In this document: positions 26,132-34,301 of the stretch, one piece after another
How positions within the stretch are numbered: the stretch's first letter is position 1
How the letters are laid out: every line of letters starts with the position of its first letter
NCBI RefSeq assembly: GCF_000621605.1
Contig: NZ_JHXX01000001.1
Coordinates: forward strand, 1,054,001 to 1,118,000
DNA length: 64,000 bases
From: Butyrivibrio sp. MC2021
GTDB taxonomy: Bacteria > Bacillota > Clostridia > Lachnospirales > Lachnospiraceae
Reading direction: 5' to 3'
Position numbers and translations under genes: made by a program
Notes under the pieces: model-generated
What the model was told of the DNA's origin: nothing
Seen by the model: the letters and a program-made list of their open reading frames with translations, nothing else
Databases searched by the model: none

Positions 26132-26157
26132 TTCTTATGAAAAATCCTATTTACTAC

Positions 26158-27573
26158 TTAGTTGCCGGAATTGTTGATCTCCGCAAGTTTGGCCTCAGCA
26201 GCGGCAGCGCTCTGGGTTCCCGGGAAATCAGTAACTACCCTGTCATATATCTCCTTGGCCTTGTCCTTGTCACCGTTGGCATTATAGGAATTACCAAGAT
26301 AATACAGAGTGTTGACGTTTGTATTGTCATACTGATAAGCCTTGGAGAGATTGGCTATTGCAGTCTCATAATCCTCGAGCTTATAAGCATCATAACCATT
26401 GTTGTAATATGAAGTCGCAAGCTGTGGTCCTACCAGGGCCATAAGGCTGTTATACAGCTCCATGAACTCATCTGATACATTCTCATCTATGGCATAGAGG
26501 TCAAGGTGCTCAAGAGCCTGAGCTATTCCCTCCACGTCGGAAGCATCGTTAAAATATACCGCTGTGGCCTTCATAAGGCTGTTCATGGCAGCTGATGTGC
26601 TGTCAACGCCCTCGTAGCCTGTAACCTGAGACTGCAGTTCCTCAACCTGTTTCTTGAGATTGCCTATCTGCTGCTCGTAATCCACAATCTGTGCGGATTT
26701 GGAATCGGATTCCTCGCTGATCTGGGCAATCTTGGCCTGATTGTTGCTGTTTATGCTCTGGATCCTCTGAGGCAGTATCAAAAAGCATGCTGCTGCAACA
26801 CCCAGCACGATTCCAAGAACAATTCCCCAGATGGAGCTGGATCTGGCAATGGCAGATTTCTTCACCGGCTGGATGATCATCTCGTTGCCGCTGTTATATC
26901 TGATGGAGCCATCGTTATCAGAAGCCACATCCGACACCAGCTTGCCGCTCTCACCGGGAAGGAGCATACTGTCTGCTTCCTTGAGGTATCTTCTGGCCAT
27001 AAGATTGCCGGTATCCAGTTCAAGAGCCTTCTGGGATTCTATCTTGGCTCTGTCCCATTTACCGTTCTTAAGGCAAAGAAGTGCCAGCAAAAGATGGGCC
27101 TTAACCAGCCTCTTGTTGAGCTGAAGCACCTTCTTAAGCTGTATCTCCGCAAGGTCATAACTGTCCTGACGACAGTAGTTAAGTGCAATATTAAATTTCT
27201 TGATGGTCTGATTGATATTATCAAGAAGTGAGGGTGAATTTCTCACATCATCAATATAAATATCTGCAAGATTGTCCTCAGGCTGAAGGTTCTTACTGAT
27301 AACCCACTCAGCCAGGGCTGCAACTATTTCCCCCGTATCATAATAAATCAGGCCAAGAAGATTCCTGGCATTTATATTGTTTTTATCAAGTTTAAGACTC
27401 TGACGCAGTGATTCCACTGCTCCTGTCATATCTCTTACGCCTGCCTTCTCAAGGCCTTCATTGTAGAATCTGTTGGAAAGACTCTTGATCTTCTTGTAGG
27501 TGCCTACCTTCGCTCCACAGCTTGGGCAGGTGTTGTCCTTGGTAAGCTCGGCTCCGCAATAATAACACTTCAT
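26158..27573 (-). CDS. zinc-ribbon and TPR membrane protein
   Basis: This 471-residue protein starts with a zinc ribbon (Cys3, Cys6, Cys16, Cys19). Tetratricopeptide repeats follow (about 30-220; AVESLRQSLKLDKNNINARNLLG type). Next come one membrane segment (about 250-270), a coiled coil (about 280-325) and more TPR units to the end (YNNGYDAYKLEDYETAIANL, YLGNSYNANGDKDKAKEIYD). The ribbon and first repeats would be inside the cell and the last outside. The N-terminal domain is a membrane-localised adaptor type. It lies 26 bases before the MBOAT gene. Function is unknown. Confidence 0.75.
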   Translation of the reverse strand: MKCYYCGAELTKDNTCPSCGAKVGTYKKIKSLSNRFYNEGLEKAGVRDMTGAVESLRQSLKLDKNNINARNLLGLIYYDTGEIVAALAEWVISKNLQPEDNLADIYIDDVRNSPSLLDNINQTIKKFNIALNYCRQDSYDLAEIQLKKVLQLNKRLVKAHLLLALLCLKNGKWDRAKIESQKALELDTGNLMARRYLKEADSMLLPGESGKLVSDVASDNDGSIRYNSGNEMIIQPVKKSAIARSSSIWGIVLGIVLGVAAACFLILPQRIQSINSNNQAKIAQISEESDSKSAQIVDYEQQIGNLKKQVEELQSQVTGYEGVDSTSAAMNSLMKATAVYFNDASDVEGIAQALEHLDLYAIDENVSDEFMELYNSLMALVGPQLATSYYNNGYDAYKLEDYETAIANLSKAYQYDNTNVNTLYYLGNSYNANGDKDKAKEIYDRVVTDFPGTQSAAAAEAKLAEINNSGN

Positions 27574-27576
27574 TAA

Positions 27577-27741
27577 TTATTTGCCTCTCTTCGCCGTGTC
27601 TGCTTCCTGACTTGCTTCCTTAAGAAGTTTAACGATAACGTCGGACATATCATCCAGATCCTGCTTGTAAATGATGTCCTCAGCATCCTCTATTTCAAGA
27701 CTTGGTTTGAATTTTTTAAGTTCATCTTCAAAGTTGATCAT
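27577..27741 (-). CDS. small acidic protein (54 residues)
   Basis: This short reading frame of 54 codons lies between folC and the zinc-ribbon TPR gene. AGAGGAAATT precedes its ATG and its TAA lies three bases before the TPR start codon. The product is helical and acidic, with residues such as INFEDELKKFKPSLEIEDA and DDMSDVIVKLLKEASQ, and no membrane segment or cysteine. The tight packing, the ribosome site and amphipathic pattern argue that it is real. I do not recognise a family. It could be an adaptor for the downstream TPR protein, which is a guess from position alone. Confidence 0.65.
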   Translation of the reverse strand: MINFEDELKKFKPSLEIEDAEDIIYKQDLDDMSDVIVKLLKEASQEADTAKRGK

Positions 27742-27750
27742 AATTTCCTC

Positions 27751-29130
27751 TTAAATAATTGCCTTTATCTGGCCCGCCAGATAAAGAGATCCTGCCGCAA
27801 ATACCATATCTCCGGATTTCCTTATGGTTATGATATCCGTAACAGCATCACGGACATTACTGTAATATTTGATGGGAAGTCCAATGATTCCCTGTCTGTC
27901 CTTGCTATCCTCAAAGGCCGCCTTAAGGTCACCCATGGAAACGGTCCTCTCGGTACTCAAAACAGCAACATAAACAGAATCAAAGATTCCTGAGGACAGC
28001 AGCCTGTCAATGATATCTCCGTACTGCTTGTCTCCTACAATGCCGAACAGAAGAAGCTTCCTTCCCTGGCACTCAAACTCTCTGATACTGTCGATAAACG
28101 CATCTATTCCGTCTATATTGTGAGCTCCGTCCACAAAGATTCCCGGACGTATCTCTTCCATCCTGCAGTCCCACTTGGCACTAATAAGGCCGTCAGTGAT
28201 GTCCAGCTCGGATATTTCTGCCCCCTGGTCCCTTAAGATCTCGCAGGCAGTTACCGCTAAAGCGGCATTTTCAGTTTGATATTTGGCTAAAGTAGATAAT
28301 TTTAAGCCACAATATTTATCATAAAGGGAATTATATGAAAAAGCAATGTATTTATTCCCCTGATCATCCTTATTAATATGTACATCGGTGATATTTCTTC
28401 GTTCCACCGCAATTGCCCTTGTATCAAGGCTTAGGGCTCTTTCTTTGATGACATCGGTAGCTTCTTTTACCTTGTCAAAAAACACCACCGGCACGCCCTT
28501 TTTGATTATTCCCGCCTTCTCGCCCGCTATGGCAGCCAGGGTATTTCCGAGATACTGCATATGATCAAATCCGATCTCTGTAATGACCGAGATCAGCGGC
28601 TTTTTAACACTGTTGGTGGCATCAAGTCTTCCACCCAGACCGGTTTCCAGTATGAGATAGTCCACCGGATAAACATCATAGAGCAAAATAGCCATAAAAA
28701 ATAACAGTTCAAAGTAAGTGGGGAAAAACTCACCGTCCTTGTACTCGAAGATCCTTCGGAGAGTCTCCATAAATACAACCAGGAACACTCCGTCCGATAT
28801 GGGCTTGTTATCTATGCAGAATCTCTCGTTGATCTTCACGAGATGAGGTGACGTGAAGGTGCCCACGGTATAGCCTGCCCGCATCAGTATCCATGAGATA
28901 TAGCTGCAGACAGAGCCCTTGCCGTTGGTACCTGCCACGTGGATTATCTTCATATTCTCTTCAGGATTTCCCAGATATTCCAGAAAAGCTTCCGTCTCCT
29001 GGGCGGAATGCTTTTCTGTGAACCTGGGGATCATGTTGAGAAAATCCTCAATCTCTGCAATTGTTATCTTTTCAGCATTGTCGGACCTTTCAATAAGCTG
29101 CCTGGCCCTTGTTAATAACTCGTTATCCAT
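27751..29130 (-). CDS. folC: folylpolyglutamate synthase / dihydrofolate synthase
   Basis: This 459-residue enzyme adds glutamate to dihydropteroate and to folates, using ATP. The P-loop HVAGTNGKGSVCSYIS lies near residue 68, and TSPHLVKINERFCID and ETGLGGRLDATN are the folate/ATP-binding marks; DGAHNIDGI begins the C-terminal domain. Length is a little above the usual 420-440 because of the N-terminal extension of about 40 residues. There is no strong ribosome site before the ATG. It lies 21 bases after valS, a common Firmicute order, so it may share the valS T-box transcript. Confidence 0.95.
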   Translation of the reverse strand: MDNELLTRARQLIERSDNAEKITIAEIEDFLNMIPRFTEKHSAQETEAFLEYLGNPEENMKIIHVAGTNGKGSVCSYISWILMRAGYTVGTFTSPHLVKINERFCIDNKPISDGVFLVVFMETLRRIFEYKDGEFFPTYFELLFFMAILLYDVYPVDYLILETGLGGRLDATNSVKKPLISVITEIGFDHMQYLGNTLAAIAGEKAGIIKKGVPVVFFDKVKEATDVIKERALSLDTRAIAVERRNITDVHINKDDQGNKYIAFSYNSLYDKYCGLKLSTLAKYQTENAALAVTACEILRDQGAEISELDITDGLISAKWDCRMEEIRPGIFVDGAHNIDGIDAFIDSIREFECQGRKLLLFGIVGDKQYGDIIDRLLSSGIFDSVYVAVLSTERTVSMGDLKAAFEDSKDRQGIIGLPIKYYSNVRDAVTDIITIRKSGDMVFAAGSLYLAGQIKAII

Positions 29131-29151
29131 AACTAAACATATGGCAACCGA

Positions 29152-31824
29152 TTATTTTGTCAGCTGCGCAAGTCTTTCTGTAATCTGATCGTAAGTCTGC
29201 TGATACTTCTGCTGCTTTTCCTTTTCCTCTGCGATCTTCTCTGCGGGAGCCTTGGAAAGGAATCTCTCATTGCTGAGCATGCTCTGGGATCTCTTAAGCT
29301 CACCCTCAAGCTTCTTCTGCTCCTTGGTAAGTCTCTCGATCTCTGCTGAGATATCAACAAGATCTGAGAAAGGAATATAGCAGGTTGCATCCGCAAGAAC
29401 TACAGAAACCGCATCCTCTGCGATTCCGCTCTTATCCTTCTGGCAAACTGACTCTGAAGCATATGCCAGTGACTCAAAGAAGAGCTTGCCCTTGGTAAAG
29501 ATATCAAGAACCTCGTCCTTGTCACTTACTACGTAAACAAGAGCCTTTCTTGAAGGAGCAACGTTCATCTGAGTACGAACGTTTCTGATGCCTCTTACGG
29601 CTTCCTTGATAGTCTCGATGGACTTCTCATCAGCCTCAAAGTTCCACTCATCCTTGTAAACAGGCCACTCAGAGATCATGATGGACTCTTCCTCATCCTG
29701 CATTGTGCAGAAGATCTCCTCTGTGATGAATGGCATATAAGGATGAAGGAGCTTCAGTGCATTGAGAAGTACTGTCTGCAGTGTCCAAAGGGCTGCCTCA
29801 TGGGATACCTTGTCATCTGAGTTGTAAAGACGAGGCTTAACCATCTCAATGTACCAGTCGCAGAACTCATCCCAGATAAAGTCGTAAACCTTCTGAACAG
29901 CGATACCAAGCTCGTACTTGTCCATGTTCTCGGTTACTTCTTTGATGGTGTTGTTAAGCTTGCTGATGATCCACTTGTCAACGGGCTCAAGACCTGCAGG
30001 CATAGCCTGGTGGATAGCTGAAGGAGCATCCTCGGCCATGTTCATCATGATAAATCTTGAAGCGTTCCATACCTTGTTTGCAAAGTTACGGCTGTTCTCA
30101 ACTCTTTCATTATAGAAACGCATATCATTTCCGGGTGCGTTACCGGTGATAAGAGTAAGACGAAGTGCATCAGCGCCGTAGTTCTCGATGATATCAAGAG
30201 GATCGATACCGTTGCCCAGTGACTTACTCATCTTTCTTCCCTGGGAATCTCTTACAAGGCCATGGAAAAGAACAGTGTGGAAAGGATAGGTTCCCATGTT
30301 CTCATAGCTTGAGAAGATCATTCTGATTACCCAGAAGAAAATGATATCGTAACCTGTTACCAGGACATCTGTAGGGAAGAAGTACTTAAGCTCCTTGGTG
30401 TCATGGGGCCATCCCAGGGTCTCAAAAGGCCAGAGGGCAGATGAGAACCATGTATCCAGTGTATCGGGATCCTGTGTAAAGTGGGTCTCGCCGCACTTAG
30501 GACATACTGTGGGAGCCTCTTTTGATACAACTACCTCTCCGCACTTGTCGCAGTAGTAAGCAGGGATTCTGTGTCCCCACCAGAGCTGTCTTGAAATACA
30601 CCAGTCACGGATATTGTCTGTCCAGTTGAAATATGTCTTCTCCATTCTCGGAGGAATAAGCTTGATCTCGCCTTCCTTAACTGCCTTAACAGCGGGCTTG
30701 ATGAGCTCGTCCATCTTTACGAACCACTGTGCCTTGATCATAGGCTCAACGGTTGTATGGCAACGATCGTGGGTTCCTACGTTGTGGCTGTAGTCCTCGA
30801 TCTCAACAAGAAGTCCCATCTCATCCAGCTCTTTTACGATGGCATCTCTTGCGGCATATCTGTCCATGCCCTCGAACTTGCCGCCGTTGGCGTTGATGGT
30901 GGCATCGTCATTGAGGATGTTGATCTCCTCAAGGTTGTGGCGCTTACCTACCTCAAAGTCGTTAGGGTCATGGCCGGGAGTGATCTTAACTACGCCGGTA
31001 CCGAATTCCATATCTACATAAGAATCCTCAACAATAGGAAGCTCTCTGTTAACAATAGGAAGAAGGACCTTTTTGCCCTTGAAGCTCTTATATCTGTCAT
31101 CATCGGGGTTAACAGCAACAGCTGTATCGCCAAGCATTGTCTCGGGACGTGTTGTTGCGAACTCGATGAACTCTGTTTTTGAAACTGTTCCGTCTGCATC
31201 GATCACAGGATACTTGATGTGCCAAAGATGTCCTGCCTGCTCCTCGTACTCAACCTCAGCATCGGAAATGGAAGTCTTACATACAGGGCACCAGTTTACG
31301 ATACGGCTTCCCTTGTAGATGTAGCCTTTCTCGTGCATCTTGCAGAAAACCTCTGTAACTGCCTCGTTGCAGCCATCATCCATGGTGAAACGCTCTCTGT
31401 CCCAGTCACAGGATGAACCCATCTTCTTAAGCTGTGAAATGATGGTTCCGCCGTATTCCTTTTTCCACTCCCAGGCTCTCTCCAGGAACTTCTCACGGCC
31501 CAGGTCTCTCTTGTCGATGCCCTCTGCCTTAAGGGTGTCGATGATCTTAACCTCTGTTGCGATGGAAGCATGGTCTGTGCCGGGCTGCCAAAGGGCATTG
31601 TAGCCCTGCATTCTCTTGTATCTGATGAGAATGTCCTGCATAGTGTTGTCAAGCGCATGTCCCATGTGGAGCTTACCGGTGATATTCGGCGGTGGAATAA
31701 CAATGGTAAATGGTTTCTTTGTCTCGTCTACTTCTGCATGGAAGTACTTCTTTTCCTCCCACTTGGAGTAAAGACGGCCTTCAATACCCTTGGGATCATA
31801 GGTCTTTGCCAGTTCTTTCTTCAT
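29152..31824 (-). CDS. valS: valine--tRNA ligase
   Basis: This 890-residue class I aminoacyl-tRNA synthetase charges tRNA-Val. The HIGH-type motif is PPNITGKLHMGHAL (about 50) and the KMSKS loop is GRKMSKSLGNG (about 535). The editing domain lies between, and the C-terminal coiled coil (RLTKEQKKLEGELK) is the usual ValRS tail. AAGGAGACAGATT precedes the ATG chosen here; an in-frame upstream start at 31890 would run into the leader. The leader is a T-box riboswitch, so expression should rise when tRNA-Val is uncharged. Confidence 0.97.
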   Translation of the reverse strand: MKKELAKTYDPKGIEGRLYSKWEEKKYFHAEVDETKKPFTIVIPPPNITGKLHMGHALDNTMQDILIRYKRMQGYNALWQPGTDHASIATEVKIIDTLKAEGIDKRDLGREKFLERAWEWKKEYGGTIISQLKKMGSSCDWDRERFTMDDGCNEAVTEVFCKMHEKGYIYKGSRIVNWCPVCKTSISDAEVEYEEQAGHLWHIKYPVIDADGTVSKTEFIEFATTRPETMLGDTAVAVNPDDDRYKSFKGKKVLLPIVNRELPIVEDSYVDMEFGTGVVKITPGHDPNDFEVGKRHNLEEINILNDDATINANGGKFEGMDRYAARDAIVKELDEMGLLVEIEDYSHNVGTHDRCHTTVEPMIKAQWFVKMDELIKPAVKAVKEGEIKLIPPRMEKTYFNWTDNIRDWCISRQLWWGHRIPAYYCDKCGEVVVSKEAPTVCPKCGETHFTQDPDTLDTWFSSALWPFETLGWPHDTKELKYFFPTDVLVTGYDIIFFWVIRMIFSSYENMGTYPFHTVLFHGLVRDSQGRKMSKSLGNGIDPLDIIENYGADALRLTLITGNAPGNDMRFYNERVENSRNFANKVWNASRFIMMNMAEDAPSAIHQAMPAGLEPVDKWIISKLNNTIKEVTENMDKYELGIAVQKVYDFIWDEFCDWYIEMVKPRLYNSDDKVSHEAALWTLQTVLLNALKLLHPYMPFITEEIFCTMQDEEESIMISEWPVYKDEWNFEADEKSIETIKEAVRGIRNVRTQMNVAPSRKALVYVVSDKDEVLDIFTKGKLFFESLAYASESVCQKDKSGIAEDAVSVVLADATCYIPFSDLVDISAEIERLTKEQKKLEGELKRSQSMLSNERFLSKAPAEKIAEEKEKQQKYQQTYDQITERLAQLTK

Positions 31825-31873
31825 AATCTGTCTCCTTTTTCTTGAAATATGCGCCAGAGGAATCTGTGGAAAT

Positions 31874-32140
31874 AAAAAAGTCCTCAACACTCTGTAAAGA
31901 ATGTTAAGGACGTCATAAACGTGGTACCACCTTAATTCATAGGAAACAGAAAGTCTCCTACCTCAAGCCGCATCAATTAATGCTCCATCCTTTAACGGGG
32001 ATGACACGGGAACGTTTGTTGGGTAAAACCCATTTCTGGACGTCCGGTTCAAAAGCTACCTTCCATATCCTCAGTGTCAGTACCCTCTCAGCGAAGACTT
32101 ATGTCTCCGGGCACATTCTCTTTAAACACCTTAAAATATG
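31874..32140 (-). promoter_or_regulatory. T-box riboswitch of valS (valine specifier GUA)
   Basis: The T-box core AAGGTGGTACCACG is at 31920-31933 (read on the minus strand). The transcription terminator GTCCT..AGGAC, with arms at about 31880-31892 and 31900-31914, is followed by six U (31874-31879). Stem I contains GCTGAGAG in the apical part, and the specifier region reads GAAG-GTA-GCTTTTGAAC. The codon is GTA (32057-32059), for valine, and the flanking GTTTAAAG/CTTTTGAAC arms pair as in other T-boxes. It should stop transcription unless uncharged tRNA-Val binds. The stretch up to 32208 is AT-rich and probably holds the promoter, which I cannot place precisely. Confidence 0.93.
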
Positions 32141-32208
32141 TACTCCTCTTTCTCATAACCTTTATTTTATAAATATTAAAAATATATTATTGTACAAAAG
32201 CCTTCTTG

Positions 32209-33843
32209 TCAACTGTAGGTAGCTTCCTTTAGAGAAGACCTGGAAATAGCGGCCTTGTGAAGAAGGACGATCTCGCCTTTCTTGTGGTCTTTTACCTCGT
32301 ACAGAGCATTATCCGCAGCGTACATGTAGTCCCAGAGCTTGTTGGTGGCAAGAGGAACCGAGTTGCGGATTCCCTGGGATATGGACAGATATCCGTCCGC
32401 CTCCGAAAGGCTGCTCTCTATCTTCATGGAGGACACTGCAGAGCGAAGACCCAGGGCATAATTCATGACCTGCTCGTCCGTGAGATTCTCATAAATTATC
32501 ACAAACTCATCCCCGCCGTATCTGTAGCCGTGGACATTGGGGTTTTCCTGACATATTTTTGATATCTCAGTGGATATCTTCTTAAGGCAGTCGTCCCCTG
32601 CGGGATGTCCGTAGGTGTCATTGTAGTGCTTGAAATTATCCACATCCATGATCTCCACCGCAAGAGGAGTCCTGTTGCTGTAGGCGTTGTCAAAGGCCAC
32701 ATCCGCATATCTGTTAAGAGCATATCTGTTGCCCAGGCCGGAAAGTGGATCCGTCTCTGCGCGCTTCTGTAAAAGAGTGTTCTCCTTTTCCATCTCGGAG
32801 AGCTTCTTTCTCACCTGTGTATAGAACTTGTAGTTACTGATAATTTCCTTCTTCTGAAGCATGGCATATCTGTGGAAATCCTCCAGAGCCTTGATCCTCT
32901 CCTCGTTATCCCCAAGGCGTTTAAAGAGTTCCACCCTCAGCGCAGCTTCCTTTAACTTAAGGTTACCGATGTTGAGATCGTTGAGGGATCTCTCAGCGTT
33001 CTTTACCATGGCAACCACTTCATCCAGTCTTCCGATTTCCATAAAGAAACGGCAGATCCTGAAAATATCCTCCATATTATCAAGAGGATACTTGTTCCTC
33101 TGAATAAGTGCGGAAAGCTTGTTGGAATATGCGTTGTACTCCTCTGTTTTGCCCAGATAGTAGTTGGCTCTCATGCGGATATCAAGGATCGGGATATCCA
33201 TGAAATATTCCCTGCTGGCTCTGGGATCCGCCTCCAGCTTGTCAATTCCCGCAAGGCATCTGGCCACTGATTCCTTTTTGTTCAAAAGAATGTAGCAATC
33301 CGCCTCAAAGCAACAGCAGAAAAGCACATTTCTGTAGTAGAGACTGTCCTTTTTATTCTTGCGGATATCCCTGTAAGCCATACGAATATGAGACAGGGCT
33401 TCCTTGACGTCTCCGTTGTCAAAATAGATCTGGCCGATGTTATACCTGATGATTCCCGGAACATTGCTGTCTGTCATGTTCTCACAGTACTTAAGCCCTG
33501 CGTAAAAAAGGTCCAGCGCCATTTCCTTGTTTCCGTGATTCATGGCATCTATGCCAAGAAGGTTGTAGCATCTTGCCAGGTGCTCTGCATCACCGCACAT
33601 TTGAAGATATTCAATTCCCTTAAGAAGGTTGGAATTAAACTTGCGATAATCGGTACTTACCTGATAGTAAGCATCCGCAAGATAATAGTAGGCATAGCCC
33701 AGAAGATTCGGATCATCCACGGACTTAGCCTTCCTAAGCAGACGGTTACAGATGTTAATAAAACTGCCGGACATTGAAGACCTGGCAGTCATAAGTTCCT
33801 GATTTAGTGTCTGTACTTCTAAATCATAATTCTCTATTCTCAT
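32209..33843 (-). CDS. TPR-GGDEF diguanylate cyclase
   Basis: This protein of about 544 residues has no membrane segment. Tetratricopeptide-like helices fill residues 1-340 (LLGIDAMNHGNKEMALDLFYAG is one unit). A short coiled coil (KKLSEMEKENTLLQKRA) leads to a GGDEF domain (about 375-535) with an intact YGGDEFVII signature and DVDNFKHYNDTYGHPAGDD. It should make c-di-GMP in response to a protein or ligand bound by the TPR part. The start with GAGGG five bases upstream was preferred; an ATG six codons earlier (33861) is also possible. A long repeat-rich region lies upstream. Confidence 0.88.
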   Translation of the reverse strand: MRIENYDLEVQTLNQELMTARSSMSGSFINICNRLLRKAKSVDDPNLLGYAYYYLADAYYQVSTDYRKFNSNLLKGIEYLQMCGDAEHLARCYNLLGIDAMNHGNKEMALDLFYAGLKYCENMTDSNVPGIIRYNIGQIYFDNGDVKEALSHIRMAYRDIRKNKKDSLYYRNVLFCCCFEADCYILLNKKESVARCLAGIDKLEADPRASREYFMDIPILDIRMRANYYLGKTEEYNAYSNKLSALIQRNKYPLDNMEDIFRICRFFMEIGRLDEVVAMVKNAERSLNDLNIGNLKLKEAALRVELFKRLGDNEERIKALEDFHRYAMLQKKEIISNYKFYTQVRKKLSEMEKENTLLQKRAETDPLSGLGNRYALNRYADVAFDNAYSNRTPLAVEIMDVDNFKHYNDTYGHPAGDDCLKKISTEISKICQENPNVHGYRYGGDEFVIIYENLTDEQVMNYALGLRSAVSSMKIESSLSEADGYLSISQGIRNSVPLATNKLWDYMYAADNALYEVKDHKKGEIVLLHKAAISRSSLKEATYS

Positions 33844-34104
33844 TTTTCCCTCGCCCCTCATCTTTTTCCAATCAAGTAAATATTAAAAAAAGAAACATAA
33901 TCAATTTTACAATAAGCATGTACCTATCGCAATAAACAAAAAAAGATATGACACAGGTGTCAGGGGTAAATATGGTTTACATATAGCATTTGACCAATTC
34001 GGTCAGATAACAATTTTTTAACGGTTCTTGGTTCTATTTCCTAACAACTTGCCAGGCCGCTATTTTAGGGGGTTCTGATTTTTGCCCGATCTACTAATCC
34101 CCAA

Positions 34105-34124
34105 TTTCCACAGAGTTATCCACA
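34105..34124 (+). other. DnaA box and near-box pair
   Basis: A perfect DnaA box TTATCCACA (34116-34124) follows TTTCCACA (34105-34112) with a start-to-start spacing of 11 bases. Only this pair is present, so it is not an origin. DnaA as a transcription factor, or chance, are both possible. Confidence 0.4.
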
Positions 34125-34181
34125 TGACGCCCCTGTCGCTTTCATCTAACATTTTTGTGATTTTTCTGCTTTTTCCTCGAG

Positions 34182-34202
34182 TTGTATCAATATTAGATAC
34201 AA
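34182..34202. repeat. 7-7-7 inverted repeat
   Basis: TTGTATC (34182-34188) and GATACAA (34196-34202) are perfect inverted arms around a seven-base AT spacer. The form is that of a dimeric regulator operator, just upstream, on the minus strand, of the TPR-GGDEF gene. Confidence 0.55.
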
Positions 34203-34217
34203 TATTATACAATTACT

Positions 34218-34256
34218 GGTTGACATATACATATATTTTCATTTTATATGTCAACC
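34218..34256. repeat. 12-base perfect inverted repeat
   Basis: GGTTGACATATA (34218-34229) and TATATGTCAACC (34245-34256) are perfect 12-base arms with a 15-base AT-rich loop. Neither strand has a following T run, so it is not a standard terminator. Each arm contains TTGACA or its complement, so it may overlap promoter -35 boxes on both strands. Confidence 0.6.
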
Positions 34257-34301
34257 TAATTAACGGTTTTTCATGATATTTACCGGGATTTTTATCTTTT
34301 T

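Larger units (their letters stand above)
33862..34301. other. 440-bp non-coding region rich in inverted repeats
   Basis: No gene is supportable. It contains palindromic elements at 33949-33962 (TGACAC..GTGTCA), 33991-34005 (TGACC..GGTCA), 34182-34202 and 34218-34256, plus a perfect DnaA box at 34116-34124. The GGDEF gene to the left is transcribed out of this region, so some elements are probably promoter and operator sites. TATAAT on the minus strand near 34205 lies between two of the repeats. It is unusually long for this gene-dense window. Confidence 0.6.

Noticed and set aside
34105-34124. A replication origin suggested by the DnaA box pair
   Set aside because: Only one perfect and one partial box are present, and dnaA, dnaN or an AT-rich unwinding array with clustered boxes is absent.
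34082-34276. A plus-strand frame of 64 codons in the repeat-rich gap
   Set aside because: It has no ribosome site, runs through inverted repeats and the DnaA box, and has a composition that follows the AT-rich DNA rather than a protein.
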